Assembly: GCF_006152065.1 (NCBI RefSeq)
Contig: NZ_VDFW01000001.1
Location: forward strand, 124,001-188,000
Length of the DNA stretch: 64,000 nucleotides
Origin: Amycolatopsis alkalitolerans
GTDB lineage: Bacteria; Actinomycetota; Actinomycetes; Mycobacteriales; Pseudonocardiaceae
Direction of reading: 5' to 3'
Shown: positions 1 through 8,799 of the stretch, in pieces
Layout of the letters: the number at the start of each line of letters is the position of its first letter
Position numbering within the stretch: the first letter of the stretch is position 1
Made by a program: the position numbers and the translations under genes
Notes under the pieces: model-generated
What the model was told of the DNA's origin: nothing
Databases searched by the model: none
Seen by the model: the letters and a program-made list of their open reading frames with translations, nothing else

Positions 1-630
1 GGGATCTGGCTGCACGTCGACGCGGCATACGCCGGTGTCGCCGCAGTGTGCCCGGAACTGCGGTGGATCAACGACGGCGTGGCCGAGTACGTCGATTCCT
101 ATGCCACGAACCCGCACAAATGGCTGCTGACCAACTTCGACTGCGGCGTGCTGTGGGTCCGCGACCGCGCACCGATGATCAACGCGCTGTCGATCCTGCC
201 CGAGTTCCTGCGCAACGCGGCGACCGAGTCGGGTCAGGTGATCGACTACCGGGACTGGCAGGTGCCACTCGGCCGGCGGTTCCGGGCGCTGAAGCTGTGG
301 TCGGTGATCCGCTGGTACGGCGCGGAGGGTCTGCGGGAGCACATCCGCACCGGGATCGCGCTGGCGCAGCGGTTCGCCTCGTTGGTGGCCGCGGAGCCCG
401 ATTTCGAGGTGCGCGGGCACCATCCCTTCGGCCTGGTGTGCTTCCGTCCACTTCGGACGGACGTGCTGGAGTTGATGGAGCGGGTGAACGCCTCGGGCGC
501 GCTGTATCTCAGCCACACCAAGGTGGGCGACGAAGTGTGGCTGCGGATGGCGATCGGCGCTCCCACGACGACGGAGGCACATGTCGACGCGGCGTGGGCG
601 GCCTTGCGGGCGGCGGCTCAGTCCAGGTAG
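1..630 (+). CDS. Pyridoxal-phosphate-dependent decarboxylase (aromatic-L-amino-acid decarboxylase type), C-terminal part
   Basis: The 5' end lies outside the window; the reading frame is open from base 1 and stops with TAG at 628-630. The first residues read WLHVDAAYAG, the group II PLP-decarboxylase motif whose Asp contacts the cofactor. NPHKW follows, with the PLP-binding Lys at codon 118-120. Downstream text (RDWQVPLGRRFRALKLW and a C-terminal small domain) fits aromatic-L-amino-acid/tyrosine decarboxylases, which release CO2 from an amino acid to give an amine. About 210 residues are visible of a usual 470-500. The substrate cannot be told from this part. It runs tail-to-tail into the TetR gene with a 13-bp overlap, so the two transcripts converge. 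Confidence 0.9.
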   Translation, partial: GIWLHVDAAYAGVAAVCPELRWINDGVAEYVDSYATNPHKWLLTNFDCGVLWVRDRAPMINALSILPEFLRNAATESGQVIDYRDWQVPLGRRFRALKLWSVIRWYGAEGLREHIRTGIALAQRFASLVAAEPDFEVRGHHPFGLVCFRPLRTDVLELMERVNASGALYLSHTKVGDEVWLRMAIGAPTTTEAHVDAAWAALRAAAQSR

Positions 631-1148
631 GCGCTCAGCGTCAGATCCAAGGTCATCAGCAGATCCCGGTCGGCCAGCCCGCCCCACAACCACAGTTCCG
701 CCAGCCCGTGCAGCGCCGCCCACAGCGAGGCGGCCAGGGCGCGCGGATCCGTCCCCGCACGCCAGCCCGCCGCCTGCGCGTCCGTGACCAGCTTCGTGAA
801 CCGGGCGAAAACCGCCTGGTCCAGTTCCGCCGTGTCGATGAGGTCGTGCCGGAACATCAGTTCGAACATCGCCGGGTTGCGCTGCGCGAACTCGACGTAG
901 GAGCGGCAGGCGGCGAGCAGCCGCGCCCGCGCGCCGCGCGAAGGCAGTTCCGCCTCGGCAAGTTCGGCGAAACCTTCGCTCGCCACCGCCGAAAGCAACT
1001 CCGCCCGGCCGGTGAAATGCCGCAACGGCGCGCCATGCGACACACCCGCGGCTCGCGCGATCCGCCGCAGCGTGACCGCCTCGACGCCTTCGTCGGCGAG
1101 GAGCGCGACCGCGCTGGAGATCAGGCGCCGCCTGGGATCGCTGTCCAC
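618..1148 (-). CDS. TetR/AcrR-family transcriptional regulator (WHG C-terminal type)
   Basis: A protein of 176 aa. The N-terminal helix-turn-helix is plain (LISSAVALLADEGVEAVTLR, then IARAAGVSHGAPLRHF). The ligand domain ends with an AALWAALHGLAELWLWG stretch typical of the WHG (TetR_C_13) group. I chose GTG at 1148, directly before VDSDPRRRLISSA; longer in-frame starts only add low-complexity Arg/Ala sequence that is a shadow of the neighbour. The start lies 28 bp inside the end of the SGNH hydrolase gene, so the two are probably translationally coupled, and the hydrolase or its substrate may be the regulated function. The effector is unknown. Confidence 0.85.
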   Translation of the reverse strand: MDSDPRRRLISSAVALLADEGVEAVTLRRIARAAGVSHGAPLRHFTGRAELLSAVASEGFAELAEAELPSRGARARLLAACRSYVEFAQRNPAMFELMFRHDLIDTAELDQAVFARFTKLVTDAQAAGWRAGTDPRALAASLWAALHGLAELWLWGGLADRDLLMTLDLTLSAYLD

Positions 1149-1927
1149 GGGTTCAGTTCGTCGGCCAGCACGGGCAGGAGTTCGGGGCGTTTCGGCGCGA
1201 ACCCGTCGCCGGGCGAGCGGCCGACGAACCAGTTGCGCGTGCGCGTCGCGGCGGCGGGCAGCACCTCCCGCGCCATCCACCGCACATGCGCCCGCACCCC
1301 CGGGTGCAGCGGGTCGCCGGGCAGCGGTTCGAGCCAGGCCGGTTCGACCGGGACGCCCAGCCGGGTCAGCAGGTGCGCGGCCAGCCGCCGGTGGCCCGGC
1401 TCCGACAGGTGCAGCCGGTCCGGGCCGAAATACCGCAGGTCGTGCACGTCCTCTTCGGACAGTTCGACCAGTGTGGCGCCGTACTGCCGCGCCGAAGCCC
1501 GGACCGCCTCGTTCAGCGCCTCGATCCGCGGCCGGACACGCAGCACGCCGGGCATCCGGCTGGACACGTCGCTCAGGGTGAACACGACGACGGTGGGCAC
1601 GGACCTGGTCAGGATGCGGATCGCGCCCTCGACCCGTTTCGCGACGATGTCGGCGCGGAAATGCCTGGTCATGACGTCGTTCGCGCCGCCGAACAGCGCC
1701 ACGAGATCGGGCTGGAGGTCGAGCGCGGACGGGATCTGCTCGACGATGATCTGGTCGAGCCGCCGCCCCCGGACGCCGAGGTTGGCGTACCGGAGCCGGG
1801 GGTTGGCGGTGGCGAGGGTGGCCGCCGCCAGGTCCGCCCAGCCCCGGTACGTGGTGCTGCCCGGGTACGGGTCGTGCAGGCCCTCGGTGCAGCTGTCCCC
1901 GAGGGCAATGAACCGTTCGTACTGCAT
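1121..1927 (-). CDS. SGNH/GDSL-family hydrolase (esterase/lipase fold)
   Basis: This 268-aa protein has all SGNH blocks in order: block I FIALGDSCTEG with nucleophile Ser12, block II Gly in ANLGVRG, block III GGAND near residue 80, and block V DRLHLSEPGH with the Asp-x-x-His pair near 172-175. There is no signal peptide, so it is probably a cytoplasmic esterase or acetyl-hydrolase. About 60 residues follow block V, a modest C-terminal extension. It heads a two-gene unit with the overlapping TetR gene. The substrate cannot be read from sequence. Confidence 0.88.
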   Translation of the reverse strand: MQYERFIALGDSCTEGLHDPYPGSTTYRGWADLAAATLATANPRLRYANLGVRGRRLDQIIVEQIPSALDLQPDLVALFGGANDVMTRHFRADIVAKRVEGAIRILTRSVPTVVVFTLSDVSSRMPGVLRVRPRIEALNEAVRASARQYGATLVELSEEDVHDLRYFGPDRLHLSEPGHRRLAAHLLTRLGVPVEPAWLEPLPGDPLHPGVRAHVRWMAREVLPAAATRTRNWFVGRSPGDGFAPKRPELLPVLADELNPWTAIPGGA

Positions 1928-1998
1928 TCAGGTCTCCGTCATGAGTTGTTCACCCAAGAGACCTTGGTATCAAAAGAAGTAGACAGTGTCTACGGGGA

Positions 1999-2526
1999 CT
2001 ACTTCCAGTCGACCTGTGGTGACCGATAGAAGTCGATGCCCTGCGCGGTCCACCGCGGCGCCTGTTGCGCGAGCCGCTCGCGGTAGGCGTTCCAGTCGTG
2101 CGCCGACCGCGGTGACCAGCCGATCTCGGCGATCCCCGCCAGCCGCGGGAAGGCCATGTACTCGATCGCGTCGCTGGTGGTCAGCGTTTCCGACCACAAG
2201 GGCGCCTCGACGCCGGCCACCTGCTGTTCACCCACGCCCGGCACGGCCGACGCGGGATCCCAGTCGTAGGAGTCCCGGACCTCGACGTACCCGGCCCAGT
2301 GCAGGCCGAGCGGGCTGTCGGGGTCGTACTGCATGTCCAGGTACACCTTGTTCGCCGGCGACATCAGGATCTTGTTGCCCCGCGCGGCCGCGGCGGCCGT
2401 CGCGTCGTCCTGGCCGTCGGTGTCCCAGAACTGCGGGACCGCGGAGAGCGGCGGATCGACGCTCGCGATCTCGTGCCAGCCCTGGGCCAGCTTGCACAGG
2501 CTTGCCAGGGACACGCGTCTACGCAT
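1999..2526 (-). pseudogene. Beta-N-acetylhexosaminidase (GH20), internally deleted remnant
   Basis: The frame from ATG 2526 gives 175 aa. From about residue 16 (GWHEIAS) it matches only the C-terminal third of secreted GH20 hexosaminidases: GNKILMSPANKVYLDMQYD, the GLHWAGYVEVRDSYDWDP segment, GVEAPLWSETL, and FPRLAGIAEIGWSP. The N-terminal domain and the catalytic Asp-Glu pair are absent. The first 11 residues (MRRRVSLASLC) look like the start of a secretion signal, so a large in-frame deletion seems to have fused the signal start to the distal domain. A DasR-like operator lies 37 bp upstream. Active GlcNAc release is very unlikely. An assembly error is the alternative. Confidence 0.75.
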
Positions 2527-2562
2527 CGGGCACACTCCGGCTGTCGTGGGGAGCGGATCCTC

Positions 2563-2578
2563 AAAGGTATAGACCACT
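2563..2578. promoter_or_regulatory. DasR-responsive-element-like operator
   Basis: AAAGGTATAGACCACT matches the actinobacterial dre consensus AGTGGTCTAGACCACT at 13 of 16 positions, with a perfect AGACCACT half-site. GntR-type DasR controls chitin and N-acetylglucosamine genes, which fits its place upstream of the GH20 remnant. Confidence 0.6.
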
Positions 2579-2596
2579 CGACGCCGGTGTGCAACG

Positions 2597-4462
2597 CTAC
2601 CGCAGGACGGACCGGAGCGCGTCCAGCACCGCGGGGTCCTCGATCGTCGAAGGAACCGGTTCGTTCCGGCCTTCGGCGATCCCGCGCATCGTCTTGCGGA
2701 GGATCTTGCCGGACCGCGTCTTCGGCAGAGCGTCCACAATGGACACCTGGTGGAAGGCCGCCACCGGGCCGATGTCGCGGCGGACGGCGGCGACGAGTTC
2801 CGCTCGCAGCGTCTCCTCGGCGATGTCCGCACCGGCCTTGAGTACCACGAGCCCGCGCGGCAGCTGGCCTTTCAGCTGGTCCCGCACCCCGATCACCGCG
2901 CACTCCGCGACCGCCGGGTGCGCGGCGAGCACCGCCTCCATCGAACCGGTGGACAACCGGTGCCCGGCCACGTTGATCACGTCGTCGGTGCGGCCCATGA
3001 CGAACAGGTAGCCGTCCTCGTCCTGGTAACCGGAATCGCCGGTGAGGTAGAAGCCCTGGTATTGCGACAGGTACGAGTCGATGTACCGCTGGTCGTCGCC
3101 CCACAGCGTCGGCAGGGTGCCGGGCGGCAGGGGCAGCCGGATCGCGATCGCGCCCTCGTGGCCCGGCGGCAGCGGCTCGCCGTCCGGGGCGAGGATCCGC
3201 ACGTCGTAGCCGGGCACCGGCACGGTCGCCGAACCCGGTTTGACCGGCATCGGTTCGAGGCCGCGCGGGTTCGCGGCGATCGGCCAGCCGGTTTCGGTCT
3301 GCCACCAGTGATCGACGACCGGGGTGCCGAGCTTTTCGTGCGCCCAGTGATACGTCTCGGGATCAAGCCGTTCACCGGCCAGGAACAGGGTCTTGAAATC
3401 GGCGAGGTCGTATGCCTGCAGTTCGCGGGCGTCCGGATCGACGCGCTTGATCGCGCGCAACGCCGTCGGCGCGGTGAACAGGGACTTCACCCGGTGCTCG
3501 GAGATGACGCGCCAGAACGCGCCGGCGTCCGGGGTGCCGATCGGTTTCCCTTCGTACAGAACGGTCGTCGCGCCGATGAGCAGCGGCGCGTACACGATGT
3601 ACGAGTGGCCGACGACCCATCCGACATCGGAAGCCGTCCACCAGATGTCGCCGGGCCGGACGTCGTAGACCGCGCCCATCGACCACGCGAGCGCGACCGC
3701 GTGGCCGCCCGTGTCGCGCACGACGCCCTTGGGCTTCCCGGTCGTGCCCGAGGTGTAGAGGATGTACAGCGGGTCGGTCGCGGCGACGGGGACCGGGTCC
3801 GCCGGCTCGGCATTCAGGTCCTGCCAGTCGATGTCACGAGGCCCGAGTTCGGCCCTTGCCGCGTCGCGTTGCAGGACGACGACCTTGTCCGGCTGGTGCG
3901 CCGTCGCGCCGAGCGCCGCGTCGATGATCGGTTTGTACTCGACGATCCGGTTCGGCTCGATCCCGCACGAGGCCGCGACGATGACCTTCGGTTTGGCGTC
4001 CTCGACACGGGCCGCCAGCTCCTTCGGCGCGAACCCGCCGAAGACCACCGAGTGCACCGCGCCGATCCGCGCGCACGCGAGCATCGCGATCACGGCCTCG
4101 GGCACCATCGGCATGTAGATGATCACCCGGTCGCCCTTGCCGACGCCGAGTGAACGCAACGCACCCGCGAAGCGGGCAACCTCGTCCCGCAGCTGTGCGT
4201 AGGTGTACGTCCGCTTCGCCGAGGTCACCGGTGAGTCCCAGATCAGCGCCGCCTGCTCGCCGCGCCCGCGTTCGACATGCCTGTCCAGGGCGTTGTACGC
4301 GGTGTTGAGCTCGCCGCCGGGAAACCACCGGTACAGCGGCGGGTTCGAGGCGTCGAGGGCCTGGACGGGTTCCCGCACCCAGTCGATGGCCTTGGCCGCG
4401 CCCAGCCAGAACCCCTCCGGGTCGGTCAGGCTGTGCTGGTACTCCTCGGCGTAGGCACCCAT
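2597..4462 (-). CDS. prpE: Propionyl/acetyl-CoA synthetase (AMP-forming, PrpE-like)
   Basis: A 621-aa ANL-superfamily enzyme that adenylates propionate or acetate and transfers the acyl group to CoA. Visible signatures are the P-loop LYILYTSGTTGKPKGVV, WWTASDVGWVVGHSYIVYAP, the A5 motif WWQTETGWPIAAN, TGDSGYQDEDGYLFVMGRTDD, and C-terminal PKTRSGKILRK with the catalytic, usually acetylatable, Lys. Length and N-terminus (YAEEYQHSLTDPEGFW) suit PrpE better than the roughly 650-aa Acs, though acetate use cannot be excluded. AGGAGGT lies 9 nt before ATG 4462 and decides the start over upstream ATGs at 4480 and 4594. It is divergent from the kinase gene and probably a single-gene unit. Confidence 0.88.
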   Translation of the reverse strand: MGAYAEEYQHSLTDPEGFWLGAAKAIDWVREPVQALDASNPPLYRWFPGGELNTAYNALDRHVERGRGEQAALIWDSPVTSAKRTYTYAQLRDEVARFAGALRSLGVGKGDRVIIYMPMVPEAVIAMLACARIGAVHSVVFGGFAPKELAARVEDAKPKVIVAASCGIEPNRIVEYKPIIDAALGATAHQPDKVVVLQRDAARAELGPRDIDWQDLNAEPADPVPVAATDPLYILYTSGTTGKPKGVVRDTGGHAVALAWSMGAVYDVRPGDIWWTASDVGWVVGHSYIVYAPLLIGATTVLYEGKPIGTPDAGAFWRVISEHRVKSLFTAPTALRAIKRVDPDARELQAYDLADFKTLFLAGERLDPETYHWAHEKLGTPVVDHWWQTETGWPIAANPRGLEPMPVKPGSATVPVPGYDVRILAPDGEPLPPGHEGAIAIRLPLPPGTLPTLWGDDQRYIDSYLSQYQGFYLTGDSGYQDEDGYLFVMGRTDDVINVAGHRLSTGSMEAVLAAHPAVAECAVIGVRDQLKGQLPRGLVVLKAGADIAEETLRAELVAAVRRDIGPVAAFHQVSIVDALPKTRSGKILRKTMRGIAEGRNEPVPSTIEDPAVLDALRSVLR

Positions 4463-4614
4463 CAGAACGGACCTCCTCATCGTCGAGCCGGTCCCAACAT
4501 CATGACGCATCGCGGCCCGGCCGACATCGCTTCGCAACCCGCCCGTCGGGCCCCGCGTCCTCAGGACGAATAGGGTGGGGACCCGGAATGGCACCCGAGC
4601 AGGAGGGACCGGCG

Positions 4615-6315
4615 GTGAACGCTTTCGCGAGCTGGTTGCTGTCGCTCGCGCACACCCTGTTCAACCCGGGGTTCTGCCCTGGCGACTGGGTGTGGGCGAC
4701 CAGCGCGGCCGGTGCGCTCATCGCGCTGTTCCCGGTGCTCGGCGCCGTGATCGTGGCGATCATGCGCAAGTTCACCGGCAACACCTACGACGCGGTCACG
4801 ATCAGTGTCATCGCGGTGACCGGGCTGGTGACGGTGCTCCTGCTGCCGTGGCTGCTGGCCAACGGCATCTCCGGAACCTTCCGCGCGGCGTTCACCGGTC
4901 AGGATTCCGGTCTGTCCGCCGCCGAGCTGTCCACGTTCGGCCGTGACTACTGCGGGTTCATCGGGAAGCAGAGCGAGTACCTCGGTGGCGGGCAGAACGT
5001 GTTCGAGACGCTGTTCTACCCGTCGGGCAGCAAACTCGCCTACGGCTACTACATCGGCGCGCTCGTCGGGCTGCCGGTCGCGTCGCTGTTCTTCATGATC
5101 CTGCAGGCGCGCACGGCGATGCGCCGCGGGCAGAAGTGGCCGGGCCGGCTGCTGTGGGTGCCGTACGTGCTGTTCGTGGTGTTCAGCTCGACGGTCGAGG
5201 CCAACACGGCGGTGCACCTGTGGCTCGGGTTCCTGCCGGTCGCCGTGCTCGGGCTCATCCCGATCGCGCTCGTGGGGCCCCCGCCGTGGGCGGTGATCAA
5301 CCGGGGGGCGCGCCGGGACCGCGCGCCCGAGCCCCGGCCCGCGCCGCCCCCGCCGCCGCAGAAGGAGTACAAGCCGACCACTGTGGCGCCCGCGCAGCAG
5401 CTCGCGGCCGCACCCGGTCCGGTGCCTGTGCCGCCGGGTTCGACGGCGAACGGCAGCGAGCGGTACCGGCGGATCCGCAGGCTGGGGCACGGTGGGTTCG
5501 GCACGGTGTGGCAGGCGGTGGACAACCAGCTGGGCCGCACGGTGGCGCTGAAGATCGCGCACGCGCCCGACCGGGACACCGAGGAACGCATGCGCCGCGA
5601 GGCCCGCGCGCTCGCGATGGTCAGCCACCCGAACTGCGTCCGGGTGTACGACCTGGTCGAGGAGCCGGATGGGCTCGCGCTGGTGATGGAGTACCTGGAG
5701 GGGCAGGCGCTGGCCGGCGCCGTGGACGCGCAGGGCCCGCTCGACGACGTGGCCGCCGGGCGGCTGTGGGCGACGATGGCCGGTGCGCTGCAGGCCGCGC
5801 ACGAGAAGGGCGTGCTGCACCGGGACATCAAGCCGTCGAACATCATTCTCGACCCGGGTGGCCTGCCCCACCTGATCGACTTCGGCATCGCCCGCAGTCG
5901 CGGCGACTCGACGATGACCGCGACCGGCATGATGATCGGCACGCCGGACTTCGTCGCGCCCGAACAGGCGGCCGGTACGGGGGCGTCTCCGGCTTCGGAC
6001 GCGTGGCAGCTCGCGGCGACGGTGTCTTACGCCTTGTCGGGCTACCCGCCGCGAGGGACGCGCGAGAGCCCGATGGCGGCGCTGATGGCGGCGGCCAGGG
6101 CGGAACCGGTGTCACGCCTGCCGCAGCGGTCGGCACACGCGCGGTTGCTGATCGCCTCGCTGGACAACGAACCCCGCAGGCGCCCGACGCTCAACGCCGT
6201 GCGCCACGAGGTCGAGGGCTGGCTCGCCCGCGCGGGAAAGACCCCCGACGGCCCGGTCACGCGCATCGTCCCCAGGCAACCCTCGGCCACGCGCGCCCTC
6301 CCGCCACGGCCGTGA
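4615..6315 (+). CDS. Membrane-anchored Ser/Thr protein kinase with N-terminal multi-span domain
   Basis: 566 aa. Residues 1-240 hold about five hydrophobic segments (near 30-55, 65-87, 150-170, 185-200, 205-230). A Pro-rich linker (240-280) follows, then a Hanks-type kinase domain at about 284-545: glycine loop LGHGGFGTVW, catalytic Lys313 in VALKIA, HRDIKPSN with Asp404, DFG Asp422, and GTPDFVAPEQ. Most actinobacterial Pkn proteins have the kinase first, then one membrane span and an outside sensor, so this order is reversed. AGGAGGG 7 nt before GTG 4615 decides that start over ATG 4588. The stop codon lies inside the left arm of a terminator hairpin. Substrate unknown. Confidence 0.87.
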   Translation: MNAFASWLLSLAHTLFNPGFCPGDWVWATSAAGALIALFPVLGAVIVAIMRKFTGNTYDAVTISVIAVTGLVTVLLLPWLLANGISGTFRAAFTGQDSGLSAAELSTFGRDYCGFIGKQSEYLGGGQNVFETLFYPSGSKLAYGYYIGALVGLPVASLFFMILQARTAMRRGQKWPGRLLWVPYVLFVVFSSTVEANTAVHLWLGFLPVAVLGLIPIALVGPPPWAVINRGARRDRAPEPRPAPPPPPQKEYKPTTVAPAQQLAAAPGPVPVPPGSTANGSERYRRIRRLGHGGFGTVWQAVDNQLGRTVALKIAHAPDRDTEERMRREARALAMVSHPNCVRVYDLVEEPDGLALVMEYLEGQALAGAVDAQGPLDDVAAGRLWATMAGALQAAHEKGVLHRDIKPSNIILDPGGLPHLIDFGIARSRGDSTMTATGMMIGTPDFVAPEQAAGTGASPASDAWQLAATVSYALSGYPPRGTRESPMAALMAAARAEPVSRLPQRSAHARLLIASLDNEPRRRPTLNAVRHEVEGWLARAGKTPDGPVTRIVPRQPSATRALPPRP

Positions 6316-6360
6316 GGGACCCCCTGATGCCCTTATTTGCCGTTAGGGGGTCCCTCACGG
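6310..6360. terminator. Bidirectional hairpin terminator between convergent genes
   Basis: A perfect 16-bp inverted repeat (CCGTGAGGGACCCCCT at 6310-6325 and its complement at 6345-6360) encloses a 19-nt loop. The kinase TGA stop (6313-6315) is within the left arm, and the convergent mannosyltransferase gene ends 7 bp beyond the right arm, so it can serve both strands. Confidence 0.85.
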
Positions 6361-6366
6361 CACTTC

Positions 6367-7914
6367 CTAGCGCCAGCTGGGCAGCCAGAGTTCGGCCTGC
6401 CAGTGCGCGCCGGAAATGGGGTCGCCGTTGAGGATCGGCCATAGCCAGGCGAAGTTGGCGACCACCAGGCCCACGTACAGCGAGACCACGAGCAGGCCCG
6501 TGCCGCGGCGTTCGAAACCGCGCCTGGCGCTGCCGAGGATCTGCCCGAGGGCGAGGGTCAGGCCGAGTGCCAGGAACGGCGCCATCGGCGTGGCGTAGAA
6601 GAAGTACATCTGCCGGTCGATGTTGAGGAACCACGGCAGGTACCCGGCCAGGTACCCGACGACGACCACGGCGTACCGCCAGTCGAACCGGCAGATCCAG
6701 CGCCACAGGCCCCAGCCGAGCATCGGGAACGCCAGCCACCAGGTCGCGGGCGTGCCGATCAGCATCGTCGCCTGGACGCAGTCGCTGCTGCCGCAGGTGG
6801 CGGTGCCGGACTCGTAGTAGTAGAGCATCGGCCGCAGGCCCATCGGCCAGGTCCACGGCTTCGACTCCCACGGATGCGGGTCGTTCTTCGGGGTCAGCAG
6901 GGTCTCGTGGAAGTGCAGCACGTTCATCGAGTAGTCCCCGAGCGAACGCAGCCCCGCCGGTACCCAGCCCCAGAAACCCGGCGCGATGCCCTGGATCTCC
7001 GTGTAGTGCCGGTCGGTCGCGGACTCGCTCGCGAACCAGGCCCACCAGCTGGCCAGGTAGACCAGGGCGGGCAGGAGGACCATCGCCCACAACGCGGGCA
7101 GGACGTCGCGCCGCAGCGTGCCGAGCCACGGGCGCGGGACACCCGCCGCGTGCCGGGCGGCGACGTCCAGGCCGACGACCAGCAGGCCGAAGAAGGCCAT
7201 GTAGTACAGCCCGGACCACTTGACCGCGAACGTCAGCCCGACGCACACCCCGGCCGCGAAGCGCCACCACCGGAACCCCAGCCGCGGCCCCCACGGCGAT
7301 TCGTCCGCCCAGCCTTCCCGCACCGCGACCGCGAGCCGTTGCCGCACCTGGTCCCGGTCGACGAGCAGGCACGCGAAGGCGGCGAACGAGAACAGCGCGA
7401 TGAAGATGTCGAGCATCCCCATCCGTGACTGCAGGAACAGCACGCCGTCGCAGACGACCAGGATGCCCGCGACCCCGCCGAGCAGCGTGGAGCGGGTGAG
7501 CCGGCGCGCGGCCCGCACCACGAGGATCACGATGACCGTGCCCGCGACCGCAGAGGCGAACCGCCAGCCCCAGCCGTCGGAGCCGAGCATCCATTCGCCG
7601 AGCGCGATCAACTGCTTGGCCAGCGGCGGATGCACGATGAGCTCGTACCCGGCGTTGTCCTCGTACCCGCCGTTGCGCAGCATCTGCCACGCCTGCACCA
7701 CGTAGTACTTCTCGTCGAAGACCGGGGTGCCCTTGTCGGTGGGGAACCCGAGGTTCTGGAACCGGGTGACCGCCGCGACCAGCCCCAGCACGATCGTGAC
7801 GAGCCAGCCGCGCAGCCGGTCCGGCGGCATCGGCCGCCCGACGAGGGTCGCCTCGCGGTCCGTCGGCGGCCGCGACGCATCGACGGCGTCCGGGCGGGTG
7901 AGGAGGGCGGTCAC
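6367..7914 (-). CDS. pmt: Polyprenyl-phosphate-mannose--protein mannosyltransferase (PMT, GT39)
   Basis: A 515-aa integral membrane glycosyltransferase with many transmembrane helices. It transfers mannose from polyprenyl phosphate to Ser/Thr of exported proteins. The hallmark acidic pair is seen in FDEKYYVVQAW near residue 67, followed by VHPPLAKQL, QSRMGMLDIFIALF and KWSGLYYMAFF, all conserved in bacterial PMTs. Length matches the family. Start GTG 7914 has no SD but a TAGGAT -10 box at 7921-7926, six bases upstream, so the mRNA is probably leaderless. It is divergent from rsmI, the arrangement I recall in mycobacteria (Rv1002c/Rv1003). Confidence 0.93.
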   Translation of the reverse strand: MTALLTRPDAVDASRPPTDREATLVGRPMPPDRLRGWLVTIVLGLVAAVTRFQNLGFPTDKGTPVFDEKYYVVQAWQMLRNGGYEDNAGYELIVHPPLAKQLIALGEWMLGSDGWGWRFASAVAGTVIVILVVRAARRLTRSTLLGGVAGILVVCDGVLFLQSRMGMLDIFIALFSFAAFACLLVDRDQVRQRLAVAVREGWADESPWGPRLGFRWWRFAAGVCVGLTFAVKWSGLYYMAFFGLLVVGLDVAARHAAGVPRPWLGTLRRDVLPALWAMVLLPALVYLASWWAWFASESATDRHYTEIQGIAPGFWGWVPAGLRSLGDYSMNVLHFHETLLTPKNDPHPWESKPWTWPMGLRPMLYYYESGTATCGSSDCVQATMLIGTPATWWLAFPMLGWGLWRWICRFDWRYAVVVVGYLAGYLPWFLNIDRQMYFFYATPMAPFLALGLTLALGQILGSARRGFERRGTGLLVVSLYVGLVVANFAWLWPILNGDPISGAHWQAELWLPSWR

Positions 7915-7974
7915 GGCTTGATCCTAGGAGTAGCGCGTGACGGTGATGCTTCGCATCGCGGTACCTTGCCAGAT
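7915..7974. promoter_or_regulatory. Divergent leaderless promoters of pmt and rsmI
   Basis: On the minus strand TAGGAT (7921-7926) sits 6 nt before the pmt GTG. On the plus strand TACCTT (7962-7967) sits 7 nt before the rsmI ATG. Neither gene has a Shine-Dalgarno sequence, so both transcripts probably begin at or next to the start codon. Confidence 0.65.
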
Positions 7975-8799
7975 ATGCCGCTCGTGCTCGCCGCCACACC
8001 CCTGGGCGATTCGCGTGACGCGTCGCCGCGCCTGGTCGCGGCGCTGGCGGACGCCGACGTCATCGCGGCGGAGGACACCCGCCGCCTGCGGGCACTGGCC
8101 GCCGCGCTGGACGTCACGCCGGGTGGGCGGATCGTCAGCTTCTACGAGGATGTCGAGACCGCGCGGCTGCCCAAGCTGCTCGAAGCGTTGCACGAGGGCG
8201 AGACCGTGCTGCTGGTGACGGACGCCGGCATGCCCAGCGTGTCGGACCCCGGCTACCGGCTCGTGGCGGCCTGCGTCGCCGAGGATCTGCCGGTGACCTG
8301 CCTCCCAGGCCCGTCGGCCGTGACCACGGCGCTCGCCGTCTCCGGGCTGCCCAGCGCCCGGTTCTGCTTTGAGGGGTTCGCCCCGCGTAAGGCCGGGGAG
8401 AAGGCGAAATGGTTCGCTTCGCTCGCCGGCGAGCAGCGGACCGTGGTCTTCTTCGAGTCGCCGCACCGCCTGGCCGCGACTCTCGGGGAGGCGGCCGAGG
8501 CGCTCGGCGAACGCCGGGCCGCCGTATGCCGTGAGCTGACGAAGACCTACGAAGAGGTGCGGCGCGGCACGCTCCCCGAACTCGCGAAGTGGGCGGCCGA
8601 GGGTGTGCGCGGCGAGATCACGGTGGTGCTCGAAGGGGCCGAGCCGGCGACCGTGCGGGTCGACGATCTGGTCGAGGAGGTCGCGTCACGCGTCGCGGCG
8701 GGCGAACGGCTCAAATCCGCCGCGGCCGATGTCGCCGGCGTCGCCGGCGTCTCCCGGAAAGAGCTCTACGACGCCGTCCTCGCCGCCCGTCGAGGCTAA
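7975..8799 (+). CDS. rsmI: 16S rRNA (cytidine-1402-2'-O)-methyltransferase RsmI
   Basis: 274 aa, tetrapyrrole-methylase fold, using SAM to 2'-O-methylate C1402 in the ribosomal P site. Family markers are the opening LVLAATPLGDSRDASPR, AAEDTRRLRAL, VLLVTDAGMPSVSDPGYRLV, CLPGPSAVTTALAVSGLP, FFESPHRLAATL and CRELTKTYEEVRRG. Length agrees with the usual 270-290 aa. ATG 7975 is chosen because the longer frame upstream is antisense to pmt and a TACCTT -10 box lies 7 nt before the codon. The small minus-strand ORF overlaps its 3' end. Confidence 0.95.
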   Translation: MPLVLAATPLGDSRDASPRLVAALADADVIAAEDTRRLRALAAALDVTPGGRIVSFYEDVETARLPKLLEALHEGETVLLVTDAGMPSVSDPGYRLVAACVAEDLPVTCLPGPSAVTTALAVSGLPSARFCFEGFAPRKAGEKAKWFASLAGEQRTVVFFESPHRLAATLGEAAEALGERRAAVCRELTKTYEEVRRGTLPELAKWAAEGVRGEITVVLEGAEPATVRVDDLVEEVASRVAAGERLKSAAADVAGVAGVSRKELYDAVLAARRG

